A stretch of DNA of 64,000 nucleotides from Molossus alvarezi (lineage: Eukaryota > Chordata > Mammalia > Chiroptera > Molossidae): positions 42,509,488 to 42,573,487 of the forward strand of contig CM073898.1 of NCBI GenBank assembly GCA_037176705.1. Reading direction: 5' to 3'. Position 1 is the first letter of the stretch; every line of letters begins with the position of its first letter. This document shows, one piece after another, positions 35,471-48,280 of the stretch. A program made the position numbers and the translations under genes. The notes beneath the pieces were generated by a model. That model was given only the letters and a program-made list of their open reading frames with translations, made no database searches and had not been told where the DNA came from.

Positions 35471-36794
35471 CAAGAAAAAGGTTTAAAAAAAAGCAACTGG
35501 TTGTTTGTGTGTCTTTAACTACTCTTGCCAAATACTAGCTCTGGTATATAAACTATATGAGTGTATAAAATATTGCCAATGAGTGAGTTAATGGCAGAAA
35601 AGGCAACTGTTAGCCTGGGATTTTTCTTTCTTTCTGTCTTTCTTTCTTTTCTTTTTTTTTTCCACCTTACAAATGTTAAATCTATAACTCTTTTTATATT
35701 GATGTAGTGATATTAATAATATTGTCTTTATTACTAATATCACCACTGGGTCCATGGCACGACCGTATATATTCTAGCCAATGAAACATTAACAAAAGTT
35801 CACCCTGATTAAGAAATCAAGCCTATAAATCTACATTCCTTCAAAGATGAAAATGTCTGGGGCAAATTATTCTCCATAAGACAGTTACGTGAAGAGGATA
35901 TTTCCCAGCCTCTTCTTGGTATACCATAGACCTGACGGCTGGCATTTGCTATCACAGACAAACAGTCCCTGGTCTTAGAATCCTGATAAATGCTGTGCAG
36001 ATTCAATAAACTGAGAGTGCTTGGATAGGGGGTGCGTTTCCAACCTGGACCCTTGCCCAGATAGCTGAATAGGCTCTACAGGGAGACAGAATGAAGTGTT
36101 GATGTGTGAGGGATATAAGAAGTGTGTGCCTGTGTGAGCGTGAGTGTGCGCGAGTATGGGTATGGTAGTGGAGGCAGGGGGCTTTGAGTGAGAAAGAAAA
36201 TGAATTTCTGTCCAAGGAACTTCAAATTCTTCATCATAATCTCTTTTTTTAACTTTAATAAATAAGGAAGATTCTAATCTATGCCCATGTAGAATTTCCC
36301 TTGTCCAGGATCAAACGCGATCCAGTTTTAGGACCTGCCTCATCAGATGGCACAGGATGTAACACTAGAACTCCACCGATTTCAGGAGGGTCTGGGAGAT
36401 CCCAACTGGCCCCAAACTCCCTCTTCCACTACGTGAGGACCAAAACTTAGCATTATGTGACTTAGAGAGCTACTCCTTTGGTTTAAAGTATGGGCTGCTA
36501 TCGACAAGCAGATATTCTGCCAGAAAATTTTCTTAACATTGGAGTGAGGAAACAGAAAACACGGAGAAAGAACGGGGGACCAGCAAGATAGGGAATTGGT
36601 TTAAGAAGACTGAAAATAAGGTTTATAAAAGCCATAGCTCCTCTAAGGGTCGTCTCTCAGAGCCTCAGTCTCTGGGTGGTCATGGAAGGGACATCTTCTA
36701 TCTTCTAACAGAAGCAAGAGAATGGAAAAGGTGTCCTTTAAACGGGACAGCACCATGACTAGACTGTAGGGGTCACATGGACTTCAGAAAGCAA
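35471..36794. other. Mostly unclassified non-coding stretch
   Basis: A (TTTC)n tract at about 35627-35652 and a 13-bp imperfect hairpin at 35706-35744. No exon or transposon recognised. Confidence 0.35.
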
Positions 36795-36875
36795 TCATTC
36801 CCCTCCACTCAGTCTTACAACAAAGATCTGTTGAGCATGTACAAGGTGTCAGACATTGTTCTATCTGCTGTGCAG
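36795..36875 (-). repeat. L2 3' end, reverse orientation
   Basis: 'gatctgttgagcatgtacaaggtgtcagacattgttctatctgctg' matches the reverse complement of the L2 tail. Confidence 0.5.
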
Positions 36876-37430
36876 TCAGAAGCGAAAAGACAGTTACCTT
36901 TGTCATCATCCCCAGGTTCCCAACAGCCAAAGTCTCATAAAACTTTGTTCTTCCCGAGATGTTGAAAGAGTGGAGTCATAAAGCAAAAAGAGGAGGAGAG
37001 AGCATATAAGTATGGCCAACACAAAAAAGATGGTAAGTGGGTCACAATTTAGTTCAAGCACACAAAGACCTGATAATACTGACATTCATTCAGATGTCAA
37101 CAGGTGGCCTCAGTTCTACTAGCACTTTGGTTGAGGTAATCATATGATATTTCTTTTCTGATTATATTAATAAAAAAAAAACTGGTGGCAATGATTAATG
37201 TTTTATACTCCAACAGCACCACCAGTTTTAAAACAAACTGTGCAGTATCATCTTATACCAATAATGCATTACATCTCCTCAAATATTTTTAAAGTAGGGT
37301 ACTCAGCTTTTCAGAAGAGTTATGTAGTGATCTTGATAAGGATATTTCAAATGTATCTCTTATTCAATAACTAACAGGCTACTAAGTTATAAAATTATAT
37401 ATATAAGTTATGATAGTATTTATAAGTTAT

Positions 37431-37482
<52 letters not shown>

Positions 37483-38064
37483 TGTAACTGCTATAAATAT
37501 ATATATCCAGGAATCTCAGAATAAAACCTTAGAATAGAAAAATCACATATTGAGATTTGAAGTAATGATAGACTACTTCTCTTTATACATATATATATTT
37601 AAAGACTATTTTTAAAGCTGATCCTTTCAGAGTGCAGATTTTTCTCCATAATTCATTATAAAGAGAGGACCTTAAAAAAATAAAATTTTCAATCTGGATA
37701 TTTTTCTCAGCGCTTGAGACTCCTTCTAGAAGTACACCATCTATACAAAACCTTCACTCAGGGTCTTGATTAAGTTCACAAGTGCTCAGTGCTTAAATAA
37801 AAAGTAAACATATTACGATATTATGGAATCATTTTTATGTGGAAGTCAAAAATACTTACTAAAGCTTAAACTGGATTCACTGAATCAATCCCTAACTCCA
37901 GATGAGTTTGGAAAGAAATATATTTTCTACCCAAGTAAAAAATTAGAGAGATTTCTAGTATAAGTCCCTTCCCCAAAGAATTCTAATTGTGATGCTATAT
38001 AATTTGAGTATTTAATGTGATATTGGAAGGGACAGATGTACAGAATTCATGTCCTTGAATCTTC
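36876..38064. other. Mostly unclassified non-coding stretch
   Basis: An (AT)n tract lies at 37434-37479. Nothing else nameable. Confidence 0.35.
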
Positions 38065-38190
38065 AACCAGCCCCAAAAGGCAAAGACTGTGTCTATCTTA
38101 GGTCTTATTCAGAACTGAATTCCCATTACTCATGACAGTATCTAACAGTGTCAGTAAATAAATATTTTCTGACTGGCTGATGGCAATGTC
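38065..38190 (+). repeat. L2 LINE 3' end
   Basis: 'aaaggcaaagactgtgtctatctta' and 'aacagtgtcagtaaataaatattttctg' follow the L2 3' end. Confidence 0.55.
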
Positions 38191-38321
38191 AGAAATGTTC
38201 TGGTAACACTCACTAAACATGAAAAGATGCCCAGTCTTAGCATTTAAAAACCACTGGGTGTATATAATGGTAATCTTTTTATGTCAAATTTTCTCTTTGA
38301 GACAACAACCTTTGGAGTCAA

Positions 38322-38324
<3 letters not shown>

Positions 38325-38356
<32 letters not shown>
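38325..38356 (+). repeat. (GT)n microsatellite
   Basis: A 32-bp pure GT dinucleotide tract. Confidence 0.95.
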
Positions 38357-38358
<2 letters not shown>

Positions 38359-38374
38359 CATTCCATTTGGCCAT

Positions 38375-38830
38375 TAGGAATAGAGCCCAGTTCCTCTCTT
38401 CAGGACATTCATCATCTAACAGGTGAGACAGATAGAGCCGCAATAACGACACAATGAGACAGTGCCATCGTGTGAGTAGAAACAGAATCTAATGGAAGTA
38501 CAGAAAGAGCAGTGTTCTCCTTGTCTTTAGAAGGATGCAGTATTAGAGTTGGGCTGAAAACTGAAGCCCGGCTCCAAATGTTGTCAATCAGTAGTCATTG
38601 GGAACGTCTATATGCGGTTTCAGAAAAAAAGGTTAAGGAGATGCCATGGAGCAGAAAGAAGTGAAAAGAGTACCTTTGTGAGATATGAATAGACTTACTT
38701 TCCAAAAGCACCGCTGAGAAGGAAGGACTTCATAGAGAATGGGTGTTCACATTGAGGGAGATGTATGCCACCTGAATCGAAGATGCAAGAAAGAGAAAGA
38801 ATACCTGATGGAGCAAAGGTCCAGGATGCA
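38375..38830 (-). repeat. L2-like body, reverse orientation
   Basis: 'acattcatcatctaacaggtgagacagatag' and later wording resemble reverse-complement L2. Diverged. Confidence 0.4.
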
Positions 38831-38979
38831 GGATTCAGTCTCCAGGAAGTAGGCTTGAGAAGAACTCATCTATCTTCTTCCAAACCAATAGGGAAGGAGT
38901 AAGAAAAGCCAACGACATAATAAACTTGGAGTTAAATGAAAAAGGAAGTTGAGAGCACTGCTACCTGATAAAAGATAAT

Positions 38980-39195
38980 AATACCTACAGCTGAGGATCT
39001 ACTGTGCTTTGAACTCTTTGAACATATCATGTCACTTAATTTTTCTGACAAATCCTATGAAGTATGGTTTGCAAAATAAGAAAATGAAAGTTTAGAAGGA
39101 CTAAGTCACCTGGCCAAGGTCACACAGATGGTAGTTGGTGGAGCCAGAATTCTAATTTAGCAAAATCCAGAGTCCTTATTTTTCCATGGTACCAG
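38980..39195 (+). repeat. MIR
   Basis: The blocks 'cacttaatttttctgacaaatcctatgaagta', 'agaaaatgaaagtttagaaggactaagt', 'ggccaaggtcacacagatgg' and 'agccagaattctaat' follow MIR in order. Confidence 0.8.
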
Positions 39196-39360
39196 ACCAT
39201 CATCCGTGACCTTGTTTTTCATTATGAAAGTAGCAGGCAGGTTGCCCAGTAAAAGGGGGTGCTAAGGACAGATTGGTAGTTTAAACAAATGATAAAATAT
39301 CAGAAAGGTATGGAAAAGGGTTGACTTGCCATTTAACAGCAGCTTTAAAAGTTCGGTTGA

Positions 39361-39614
39361 GCCCTGGCCAGTTTGGCTCAGCAGTTAGAGCATCAGCCCG
39401 CGGACCAGATAGTCTTGGGTTCGGTTCCCGCTAAGGGCACGTGCCTCAGTTGCAGTTTGTCCCCTGCCCCAGTTGGGGTCGTGTAGGCGGCAACCATTCA
39501 ATGTGTTTCTCTCATGTCGATGTTTCTTTCTCTCTCTTCCTCCCTTTCTCCCTCCTGCTCTATCTGAAGATAAATGCAAAAAAATTTCCTCAGGTGAGGA
39601 TTTAAAAAAAAAAT
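39361..39614 (+). mobile_element. Ves SINE, full length
   Basis: The head 'gccctggccagtttggctca' includes the A box; a B-box-like 'gggttcggttcc' lies at 39417-39428; then body, pyrimidine-rich part, 'tcctcaggtgagga' palindrome (39588-39601) and A-tail. The duplication gttcggttgag / gttcagttgag (39351-39361 and 39615-39625) has one mismatch. Confidence 0.93.
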
Positions 39615-39625
39615 GTTCAGTTGAG

Positions 39626-40645
39626 GATAGGAAATCATAAATTTTTATCAATCAGTGAAATCACAAGATTTCCTTCAGCACCAGCAAAAAAAGAGAGAAA
39701 GGTATTTGTGTTGAACTGGACGTGGAGGCGGACAAAGTCAATAATAAACTGAAGGTGTGAGCTAAACATGTAGCTGAAATGATTGACTATTGTACCAAGG
39801 TCAGATGTGAGGAAAAGATGATAAATGGAGTTTAAAGATGGAAAGATTTTAACAGAGGTGAACTGACATGAAGGCATGAGAGGATGAACTATAGATGGGA
39901 CGGAGAAAGAAAAAGCTCAGAGTAACAGGTTAAAGGGGTTGAATGGTAGTAATCCTAGCCATTCAGATGAGTTGCTAAAGGACTGGAGGTGAGAGACGGT
40001 GGGGGGAAAAGACCACCAAGGAAACATATCATTAGCATATTAGCACCTTATTCAAATGGAGTTTAGGGAGACCTTGGATAATGCAGGCAACTGATAAAAC
40101 AGGAAGACCTATTTGAACCAAAATCCTAAAGGAAATTGAGAAATTACTTGAAGTTTGGTAAGTATACAAGGGAAAGATGGATGGATGGATGTACAGACAG
40201 ATGATGGATGGATAGATGAATGGATAACTGGATGGTGAATTGTAAATGGGCATGTACTTCAGAGAAAGAGATTTGTTGAACAACAATAAAATAAAGTGCA
40301 TTGTCTTAAAATACCAAAATAAACAGGCCAATTATGCCACGACTTGTTTCATATAAAACTATACCACCTTCGCCTCAGAGAATAAAAGGTTGGGGGAAAC
40401 CAAAATTTAAAAAGCAACGTACATAAAAACAACAAAGTAATAGTAGTTGTTGTTGTTTTTAACATAATGGTATTATGTGATTTTTTCTTTTCTTCCTTGT
40501 ACTTTCATATACTTCCCAAATGGTCTACAGTGAACCAATATGAAAAGTTAAAGTTTTAAGGAAAAATTTACATCACACTATAGGCATAAAAAAACACTAC
40601 AAATTATAACTACCTTCCTTACTGGAAGGCTTGGAAATTTTTCAA

Positions 40646-40650
<5 letters not shown>
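39626..40650. other. Mostly unclassified non-coding stretch
   Basis: A degenerate (ATGG)n tract lies at 40176-40232. 39830-40110 has L2-interior-like wording but is too diverged to call. Confidence 0.3.

Positions 40651-40651
<1 letters not shown>

Positions 40652-40684
<33 letters not shown>
40652..40684. repeat. (AT)n microsatellite
   Basis: A 33-bp AT dinucleotide tract that continues as imperfect TATA-rich sequence to about 40770. Confidence 0.95.
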
Positions 40685-40690
<6 letters not shown>

Positions 40691-40770
40691 TGCATGTGTG
40701 TATATAAGCATATATATGATATGTATATTTATATATAATATACATATATGCATACATATAAATTGTTCTG

Positions 40771-43179
40771 TATATATACCTACTTATACATGTATATTTT
40801 TAGTATATGTGCATGTGTATGTGTTTGTGCTTAGTGTTAAACATAGCTACAGAATACAGTCACACGCCTTACCCTCTAAGAAAAGAGTAAATATTAAGTA
40901 ATTTTATCCACTAATATAACAATGACAAAAATTTTTACCTAGAAGAATTGAGCCAAGTAAGTCGTTCTGAACAGTACTACATGCAGGAGCTGAAAACATG
41001 GACAGGGAACCAAACTCAGACTCAAACTTCAGAAAATTTAGGATCCGCATTAAACATATGTCACAACGTGCTACCAACCCCATTCCCTAATATGTTAGCT
41101 CTCAGAAAGTAAAGTTTTTAGATCTTCCTAAAACTGTCCTCATAAGAAATCCCAGGAGAGTTTCTTCCACAGCCGCAAAGAGCGTGGAGAAGGGAAAGAA
41201 CGTGCGAGTCACCTTTAGAGGCATGTGCTGCTCCCGCTTGCCCACGCCTCCACACACCTCATTTCCTCAGGGATGACACCAAGACATTCGCAAAAGTACT
41301 CATTTGAAACCCTAATTATATTTTCCTCTATCATCCGCCCATTGAACCAACTACTAATAAACAACAAAAGGGCTTGAATTTCAGGAGTGGGTGAGATTTT
41401 CACCTTTCTTAAATGTATACTAAGGGCCTCCTTCGTCAATATTTTCACAGACAGTTGTAATCAATCCAGGTTTTCTTGAGCTAACAAATGTTTCTCCTTC
41501 ACAAGAGCAATGGAAGCTGATTCGTGAATGTGCTAACGTCCTCCAGGTTGCTGACAGAGCCCACAGTTACAGGATGAAGGGGTGTGGTATAATACGATAT
41601 ACATTTGGTCTTTGTCCCCTGTTCCGGGCACAAAGTTCCTAAGCCCTTTTCCTGATGGGAGTATCTTTTTGTTTTCACAAGGAGCCCCTCCTGAGCACAC
41701 CTGTGTTTATGCTAATCAGATGACGAAGGGCAGGGCTCCTACACAGCTTCAGGATGGGGCTGGCCACCAGAGACCAAGTTATTAGAGGGTTGGAACATTC
41801 CGTCCCACCCACTGGAAAGACTAGAGATGAACGCTCTGTAGCAATCCCAACAGAGATTTGTGTAGCTTCCAAGCTGGTGAAAGCATCCACTTACCTGGAG
41901 GGCAGCACACTCCAGTTCCCAGAGGACAGAAATCCTCACTGGTGCCTCCAGGTCTCATGCTGGTGGTCACATCTAGGTGCAGTACCGCCTCTGTGTTCTA
42001 GGGCAGACATGACCACAGGCCTTCTGAGATCAACACGTAATTCTCAGCCCTCACACAGGCTAAAGGTTGACAGGGTTTTTCTATGCTTAAAAGAAAAAGC
42101 TCTCCTGATGAGGAAACCAGGGACGTTCAGGCCACACTTCCCAGATGACTGGTCTCATGAGGATTTGCCCAAGCCAGAGTAAGACCAGAGACCCCCAACT
42201 GGCATCCTGATCCATTTCCCCATTCTCTGCCGTCTTCTGTGTCCTAGAAGCACCCAGTGATGAATAACAAACTGCTTTAATCTGATTAAACAATTACCTT
42301 TATTCTTTGACAGCTGCCCACAATTCCTTTTCCAATCTTTGATTAAGATATAGATACAGTAGAGAGACAGAGACAGAGACAGGGAGAGAGGAATGGAGAC
42401 AGAGAGATGACTGACTTGAGCCCAGGCCTGGGAATTGGGCCCGGGCCATTGAACTGCTGCTGGTTTACTCTACAGCATTGTCAGATTTAACCACGTAAAA
42501 TCTACGGGGTAAAAGAGGTACCTCTCACAGAAAAATCACAAGAAGAAAAGAGAAGAGGAAGGAAAGGGAAAAAAGAATTCCATCTTAATGGTCTCAGCGG
42601 GCCAATCGCCGGACCTTTCTTTACTATCCACTGCTCTGTGTGGAGATGAACAAGCTGGGAACCACCAGCGATGACCTGCAGCTCTGCTCGTGCAGCCAGC
42701 GTCGGCAGGCCCAGCTCACAGGTGAACGTCTACCTCTGAGGAGCCTCTCACCACCTGCCCAGCAGGAAGCAAGAAAGGCAGCCCCCAACCCCCATGACCT
42801 CCACCGGTGGAAAGTCGGGGTTTACACCTGTCAGAAGAAGAGTTAATCCAGGGGCTGCCTTTGCATCTGCCTTTCTGGGTCCCTGCGACTCCCTTCATCT
42901 ACCATCAGAAAAAGAGAGAGAACTTTTCCCCTCTGAAATTAGTTTTGAGGACTTACATGCATGCATGCGAGCAAGCGTGCAAAGAAGCAGCAGATAAGAG
43001 AGGGGAAAACTTCAGTCCTGGATTCAACAGAGCCTGGTCTCTGCTGTCTCCGTCTGCATTAAATTGGTCATGACCTTCCAGGTGTCTTTAAGGTTGAAGT
43101 GTTTGCTGGACCATTTCGAGCTGAGCCGGCCAGTTCCACGTGACCCTCCTGACATCAAGAGGCAGGCTTTTAAAAGAAC
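40771..43179. other. Unclassified non-coding stretch
   Basis: An (AGAGAC)n-like tract lies at about 42361-42410. No exon or transposon is recognised. Open frames of 60-142 codons (the longest at 41754-42182) have no domains. Confidence 0.35.
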
Positions 43180-44700
43180 AGAGGCACCTTGTCAGGGCTC
43201 AGGGGTCACTAATAGCCTGCCTTGGGCCCTCCAATAGGTCATGTTCAGCTTCCTCGTCCAACACAAAGGGAAAGACGAGGGAGGCTGGGGAGGGGAGGGC
43301 GATAATTATCATTCTGGTGTTTTTTTCCTCGGGCCCATGTTATGCTCCATGTCACCGTGTTAATGTGCCTGCAACCAGGGAGACACATAATGCTCCTCTC
43401 AGCCCTGTTTATTAGTGAGATCCATTTGCAATAGGCCCTTCTTTTGTGCCACAATATGAATGTGCTTTGATGGCAATTACGGCAGTCCTTTTGACATGAA
43501 GATCCACAGGCTGCCCTAGTTAAGCCAGTAATTAGCTTGTCTTTTTTTTTTTTTTTTTTTTTTTTTTTATATATATTATTATTGAGAAACTACAAATTAT
43601 CCTCCTCTGTGCACCGGCCACTGCTTTTTCTCCTTTCTATTCTCCCACTCTCTCCTGCTCACTCCGTCCTGCCGCTCGCTCGCTCTTTTCTCTCTCTCCC
43701 TCGTCTCCCTCAGCACTTTGGGGAAGCGGAATGCAGCTGCACAAAAGCAAGATAAAGCTCGACCATCAAGATGATGAACAATCTGGATGAAGAGCCTTCG
43801 AGATGAACACAAAAGCAGGAGAAGTGCAGTCGATGTCGGCCAGGACAGCTGAAGAATGCTGCGGTCTAAGGATGAATAGCCCTCATTTGTGAATATACAG
43901 ATTTTCCGTGATGAATAAAAACTGAGTGGAGGTCACGATAAATAAACTTTTTCCCCCGTCTTCTTCAATAATAATTCAGGTTCCCGGCACCAAACAGCTG
44001 TAAATTGAAGGTTGTGCTTAGTTTTCTCAACTCTCAAAGGGGATAATTAAGCAGAGATCACATTGTTTGATATATTAGTGTAATGATGAGCTACTATAGT
44101 CTGCTTGTTTCGAGTTATTTTAGTTTTTCTTTCCCATTATCTTTTTTTTTTTTTTAATTACGTTTCAGATCCGTTTTAATGTAGGAACAGCAGTTCTGAA
44201 ACAGAGTTTGCCCTGTGTTTGGATCTATTTGAAATGTATTCATATAACATTTAATTAAAGCGGCAACGGCCCCCTTTAGAAAATGTGTGGAGGTGGAAAT
44301 ATCTATATTATCTGACTCGCTCTGACATAATCTTGCCAAAAGGCTGACTCCTTTTCCTTATTGGTGCAAAATAATTAGACCATCATTAACTTCCTATAGC
44401 ATCACTGTCAGTATTTCTTGGTGTTATAAAATCAGGATTTGGGAAGATTTTCATAATTTTGCTTAAGATCACTGAGAAGGCAAAAATCAGTTGTGAAACA
44501 TGGTCACCACAGACAATTTCTGAAAACCAGAGTTTGTAAGGCTCCACTTTATAAAGGAGCTCAGCCCAGGGGAACGCCTATGAACAGTGTCCCTTTCTCT
44601 GTATAACACCCTCTCCTGTTTGCGAAGTCTTGACAATAAAAAGGCCCAAATACTGTTCAGTGTTTTAATTAACATAGGTTAGATCAGCATTGTCCTCCGA
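43180..44700. promoter_or_regulatory. Candidate conserved non-coding block rich in homeodomain cores
   Basis: Repeat-poor apart from a T-run at 43541-43568. ATTA-type cores are frequent: 'ataattatc' (about 43302), 'caattacgg' (about 43474), 'gtaattagc' (about 43530), 'ttaattaaag' (about 44251), 'ataattaagc' (about 44043), 'ataattaga' (about 44371) and 'ttaattaac' (about 44665). This style is typical of developmental enhancers. It is an inference; conservation was not tested. Confidence 0.3.
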
Positions 44701-45361
44701 CAGTATTAGAGAAGCTGAATATCTGTGTCAAATATAAAAACAGAGAAACTACACATTTCTACAGACTTTTTATTTTTATTTTTGAGGGGGTAGTCACAAA
44801 ATAGTCTTCATTTCAAAACAGCCATTCATTATCGAATGTTTGGTGGATTGGTTTGTTTGTTCGTTTGATTGGTTCGTTAGTTGATTATTTTTCCTAGGAA
44901 CTTTCCTATTTCTCCCGTTTGTCCCGATCCAGGGTGGGCTCGACCACATCCATCGTCAGGAAGGTCTCCAGGCCTGTGCCAGGCATGGGAAGCCATGTGT
45001 GAGCAGGAATACTGAGAAGCATGGAAGAGGAGGGAGAACCCACCCTTGACTCCATGATGATCGAAGCCCCATGAAAGAAGAGGAACTTCTCAAGGCCCTA
45101 ACCCTGGAGACCTTTAACTCCAGGCCAGCCCAGCCATTGCATGATGGGGAACCACACTCCCTCACGAGTCCTCGAGTCAACTGAAGAAACCTTAGAGAAA
45201 GAGGGCAATTCAAGTGCCCTGTCTACGTGTACAACATGAGAAAGGGCAAGGAACAGGCCTGGGACAATCTAACGCAGAAGAGCCACTCACAGAACATGCC
45301 TGAGAGAAATCTCAGACTCATGAAACCCATTTTTGCTTTGTTGCATCGATAAACCAGTCAG
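44701..45361. other. Unclassified non-coding stretch
   Basis: A degenerate GTTY-rich tract lies at about 44838-44885. Nothing else is nameable. Confidence 0.35.
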
Positions 45362-45610
45362 AGCCCTGGCCGTTTTGGTTCAGTGGTTAGAGCGTGGGCC
45401 CGCAGATCAGTGAATCATCGTGGGTTTGATTCTGGTCAAGGGCACGTACCTTGGCTGCAGTTCGTACCCGGGCCTGGTCGGGGTCGTGCTGGAGGCAACC
45501 AGTTGATGTGTCTCTCTCACGTCAATGTTTCTCTCTCTCTCCCTCCCTCCCACTCTATCTGAAGATAAAGACAAAAACATCTTCAGCTGAGGATCAACAA
45601 ATAAATAAGT
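45362..45610 (+). mobile_element. Ves SINE, full length
   Basis: The head begins 'gagccctggccgttttggttca' with an A box; the B-box-like part is diverged ('gggtttgattctgg'). It ends 'cttcagctgagga' with an A-rich tail. The duplication aaaccagtcaga / aaaccagccaga (45351-45362 and 45611-45622) has one mismatch. Confidence 0.92.
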
Positions 45611-45889
45611 AAACCAGCCAGAAATAAAGAGAAATCAGGTGGCGGGCCTCAAACCAAGGCCATCGTTTCCACCTCCGTTTGCCACCGTCGTGGGGCTGCT
45701 TTTCAAAGGAATACCACATCCATTCGGAAATGTGTCGCAGGTTTAGGCCAAGAAAGCTCCATTTAGGAGTTCACCTGTGTCAGCTGTGAAATCGCTTAAT
45801 AAACTTTTAAGTGCCGGGAGCAGGCCGGGACTGGTCTCACGTGCAGGACTGTCTAAAATTTCCTCTCACCTTTCTCCTTCAGACTCATT

Positions 45890-46345
45890 CATTCTGCCCA
45901 CAGTTTCCTGATGCCCACCGTCACCTCGGCACTGTTGAAGCTGTGGAATCCACAGAGCAACAGGACGGGCCATGTTCCCACTGTCCTGGCACTTACATGT
46001 CAGCGGGAGGGACAGAGAGTGACCAGCACGTGGGTAACATACAGCTCACCCGATCGTGACAAATACTACCAAAAGGACCAGGTAGGAAGGTATGGAGGCC
46101 TTGCCACAGGCTGGCCAGGGAAGGCCTGCACAGCAAGGTGGTGGACATGGGACTACAGCCCAGAACAAAGAGAAAGAGGGAGCAATGCAAGAGACATGCA
46201 GAACTCTTCTTAGGAAAAGAGTTTCCAGGTGCAATGAGCCCCAGCTTCAAGGCCCTGAGGCCAGAGGGTGTTTGGCAGGCGCAGCCATCAGCAGCCAGAG
46301 GGCGCGCTGAGGAAGAGAGTGGGGAGCAGAAGGGTCCTGGATAGA
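45890..46345 (-). repeat. L2 body, reverse orientation
   Basis: The 'cacttacatgtcagcgggagggacagagag', 'ggctggccagggaaggcctg' and 'caaggccctgaggccagaggg' blocks follow reverse-complement L2. A 15-bp tandem duplication lies at 46329-46357. Confidence 0.55.
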
Positions 46346-46609
46346 AGGGTCCTGGATGGTGTAGGGCATCTCACCATGAAGCTGAAAGAAAACCTTGGTA
46401 ATTCACTCTCTCTGGACTTCGGGGTAATTTGCTTCTAATAAAGTTTACACATATGAGGTACTGAAAGAAGTATTTGAAGATGATGAGGGATGGGTTAACT
46501 CACTGTAGTTTCATGTTATGAAATGATGGGTTTGATTAGCCAAAATATGGTACAATTGAAAATGCCTATTGCAGACACAAACAACACTCTGGCCTCACAC
46601 ACCCACAGC

Positions 46610-47433
46610 ACACCCAAAAATGGTTAAAAGATTTCAACAGATGCTTCACCAAAGAAGATATATGGATCAAAAGAAATACATGAGAAGTTGTTCAACATCA
46701 TTAGCCATTATGGAAATGCAAATTAAAACATGGGATACTATTATACACCTATTAGAATGGCTCGATTTTTTTAATGATAACACAAAATGCTAACAAAGAT
46801 GTGGAAATCTCATATATTTCTGGTAGGAAAGCTAAATGGTAAAACCACTTTGCAATGCAACCTGATAATTTCTTATAAAGTTAAACATATACTTACCATA
46901 TGACCCAGCAATCCCTCACCCAAGGGAATCCCACACTCATACCTTCACGCATCAACACACATAAACCTGCACAAAATTATTTACAGTACTTTCATTTATA
47001 ATCACTAAAATTTAGAAATCACAAAAGTGTCTACTAGGTGGTGAATGGATAAATAAATGACAACACATTCATACAACAGAATACTCCTCAGCAATGAAAG
47101 GAATTACTAGTGCTACAAGAAAAAATATGGAAGTATTTTGCTAGGTGAAAAGAGCCAGATTCAAAAGTACACACAAACCGTATGATTCTACTTATATGGC
47201 ATTCTCAAAAGGGCAAAATTATACTCAGTAATCAGATCAGAGACTTCTAGGGTCTGGGAATGGAGGGAGAAAAGTTGGCTACACGGGGGCATGAGAAAAG
47301 TTTTTGGAATAACAGACATATTCTTTATCTTAATATGGTGAGGTTTACACACTATAGAAATTTGTCAAGATTGAGAGAACTGTATACCTAAAAAGGGTAA
47401 ATATTATTACATATGAATTACATTTCAAAAAAG
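46610..47433 (+). mobile_element. Old L1, ORF2 C-terminus and 3' UTR
   Basis: 'tttcaacagatgcttcaccaaagaag', 'ttcaacatcattagccatta', 'atatgacccagcaatccc' and a 3' UTR with 'gaactgtatacctaaaaagggtaaat' occur in L1 order. Many indels; no duplication found. Confidence 0.85.
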
Positions 47434-47819
47434 ACCTACTGAAATACTGATATAGTCTCAGGTGAGAGAGGAAATCTAAAGGTGATAGATTTTTAAAAAT
47501 TTATTTTAGCATTATCTTCCCAACTGACGATATAATTCATTTGTTAAGTAAATCCTCTCCACTGATAGTCTAATCTCAATGTTGTATGGGAAAGCAGTGT
47601 TTTCATGGGACTATGGACAGAGGAAAGATTAGAGATTCAAACCCTGGTGAGTAGGACTTCATCTCTCCAATTTTGCAAATATAGACATCTGGATATTTCA
47701 TTGCACCTGGGCAGGGCAGGGTTCTCCACTCCCTCCCTAGGAAAGTCTCTGAAACAACCCAGTGAACTTGCAAAACATACTGTCTCTTTGCTCTGATTTC
47801 CCTCTGCATTCACCCAACA

Positions 47820-47945
47820 TATCAAAGACCCAGAATCAATCCAGATACTTATTAAGTACCTATTATTTGTAATACGCTTGAACAGATACACAAATGCAGT
47901 ACTTACTCTTAAAAGGTCAGAATTCAATTAGGTGGGAAAAGATGT
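47820..47945 (-). repeat. L2 3' end, reverse orientation
   Basis: 'acttattaagtacctattatttgtaatacgc' followed by 'acaaatgcagtacttactctta' matches reverse-complement L2. Confidence 0.45.
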
Positions 47946-48054
47946 ATATGACAAGATAAACTAAAAATGCAGGACAGTATACAGAAAGCATCCCTTAATT
48001 GGTTCAGGCAATTGCTGTCATTCAAAACAGAAGTCTTCAGCCTAAGAAAATAAT

Positions 48055-48280
48055 AGTTATCATCATTCATTGAAAGCCTATTGTCTGCTAAACCCTTTAT
48101 GTGAGTCATCTTACTTAATCTTCATAACAATTGTGAGACTTGAGTTTGTTACAGGTTTGCAAATAAGGGACCAGAACCTCAGAGGAGATGAGTAATTTGT
48201 TCATGGCCCCTCGGCCATGGATCAGCCAGGATGTGAACTCAGGTCCCTCTGATTGCAAAGCATGTGAGTTTTCCAGTATC
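48055..48280 (+). repeat. MIR
   Basis: 'cattcattgaaagcctattgtctgctaaaccctttatgtga', 'cttaatcttcataacaattgtgag' and 'ggatcagccaggatgtgaactcagg' follow MIR order. Confidence 0.75.
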
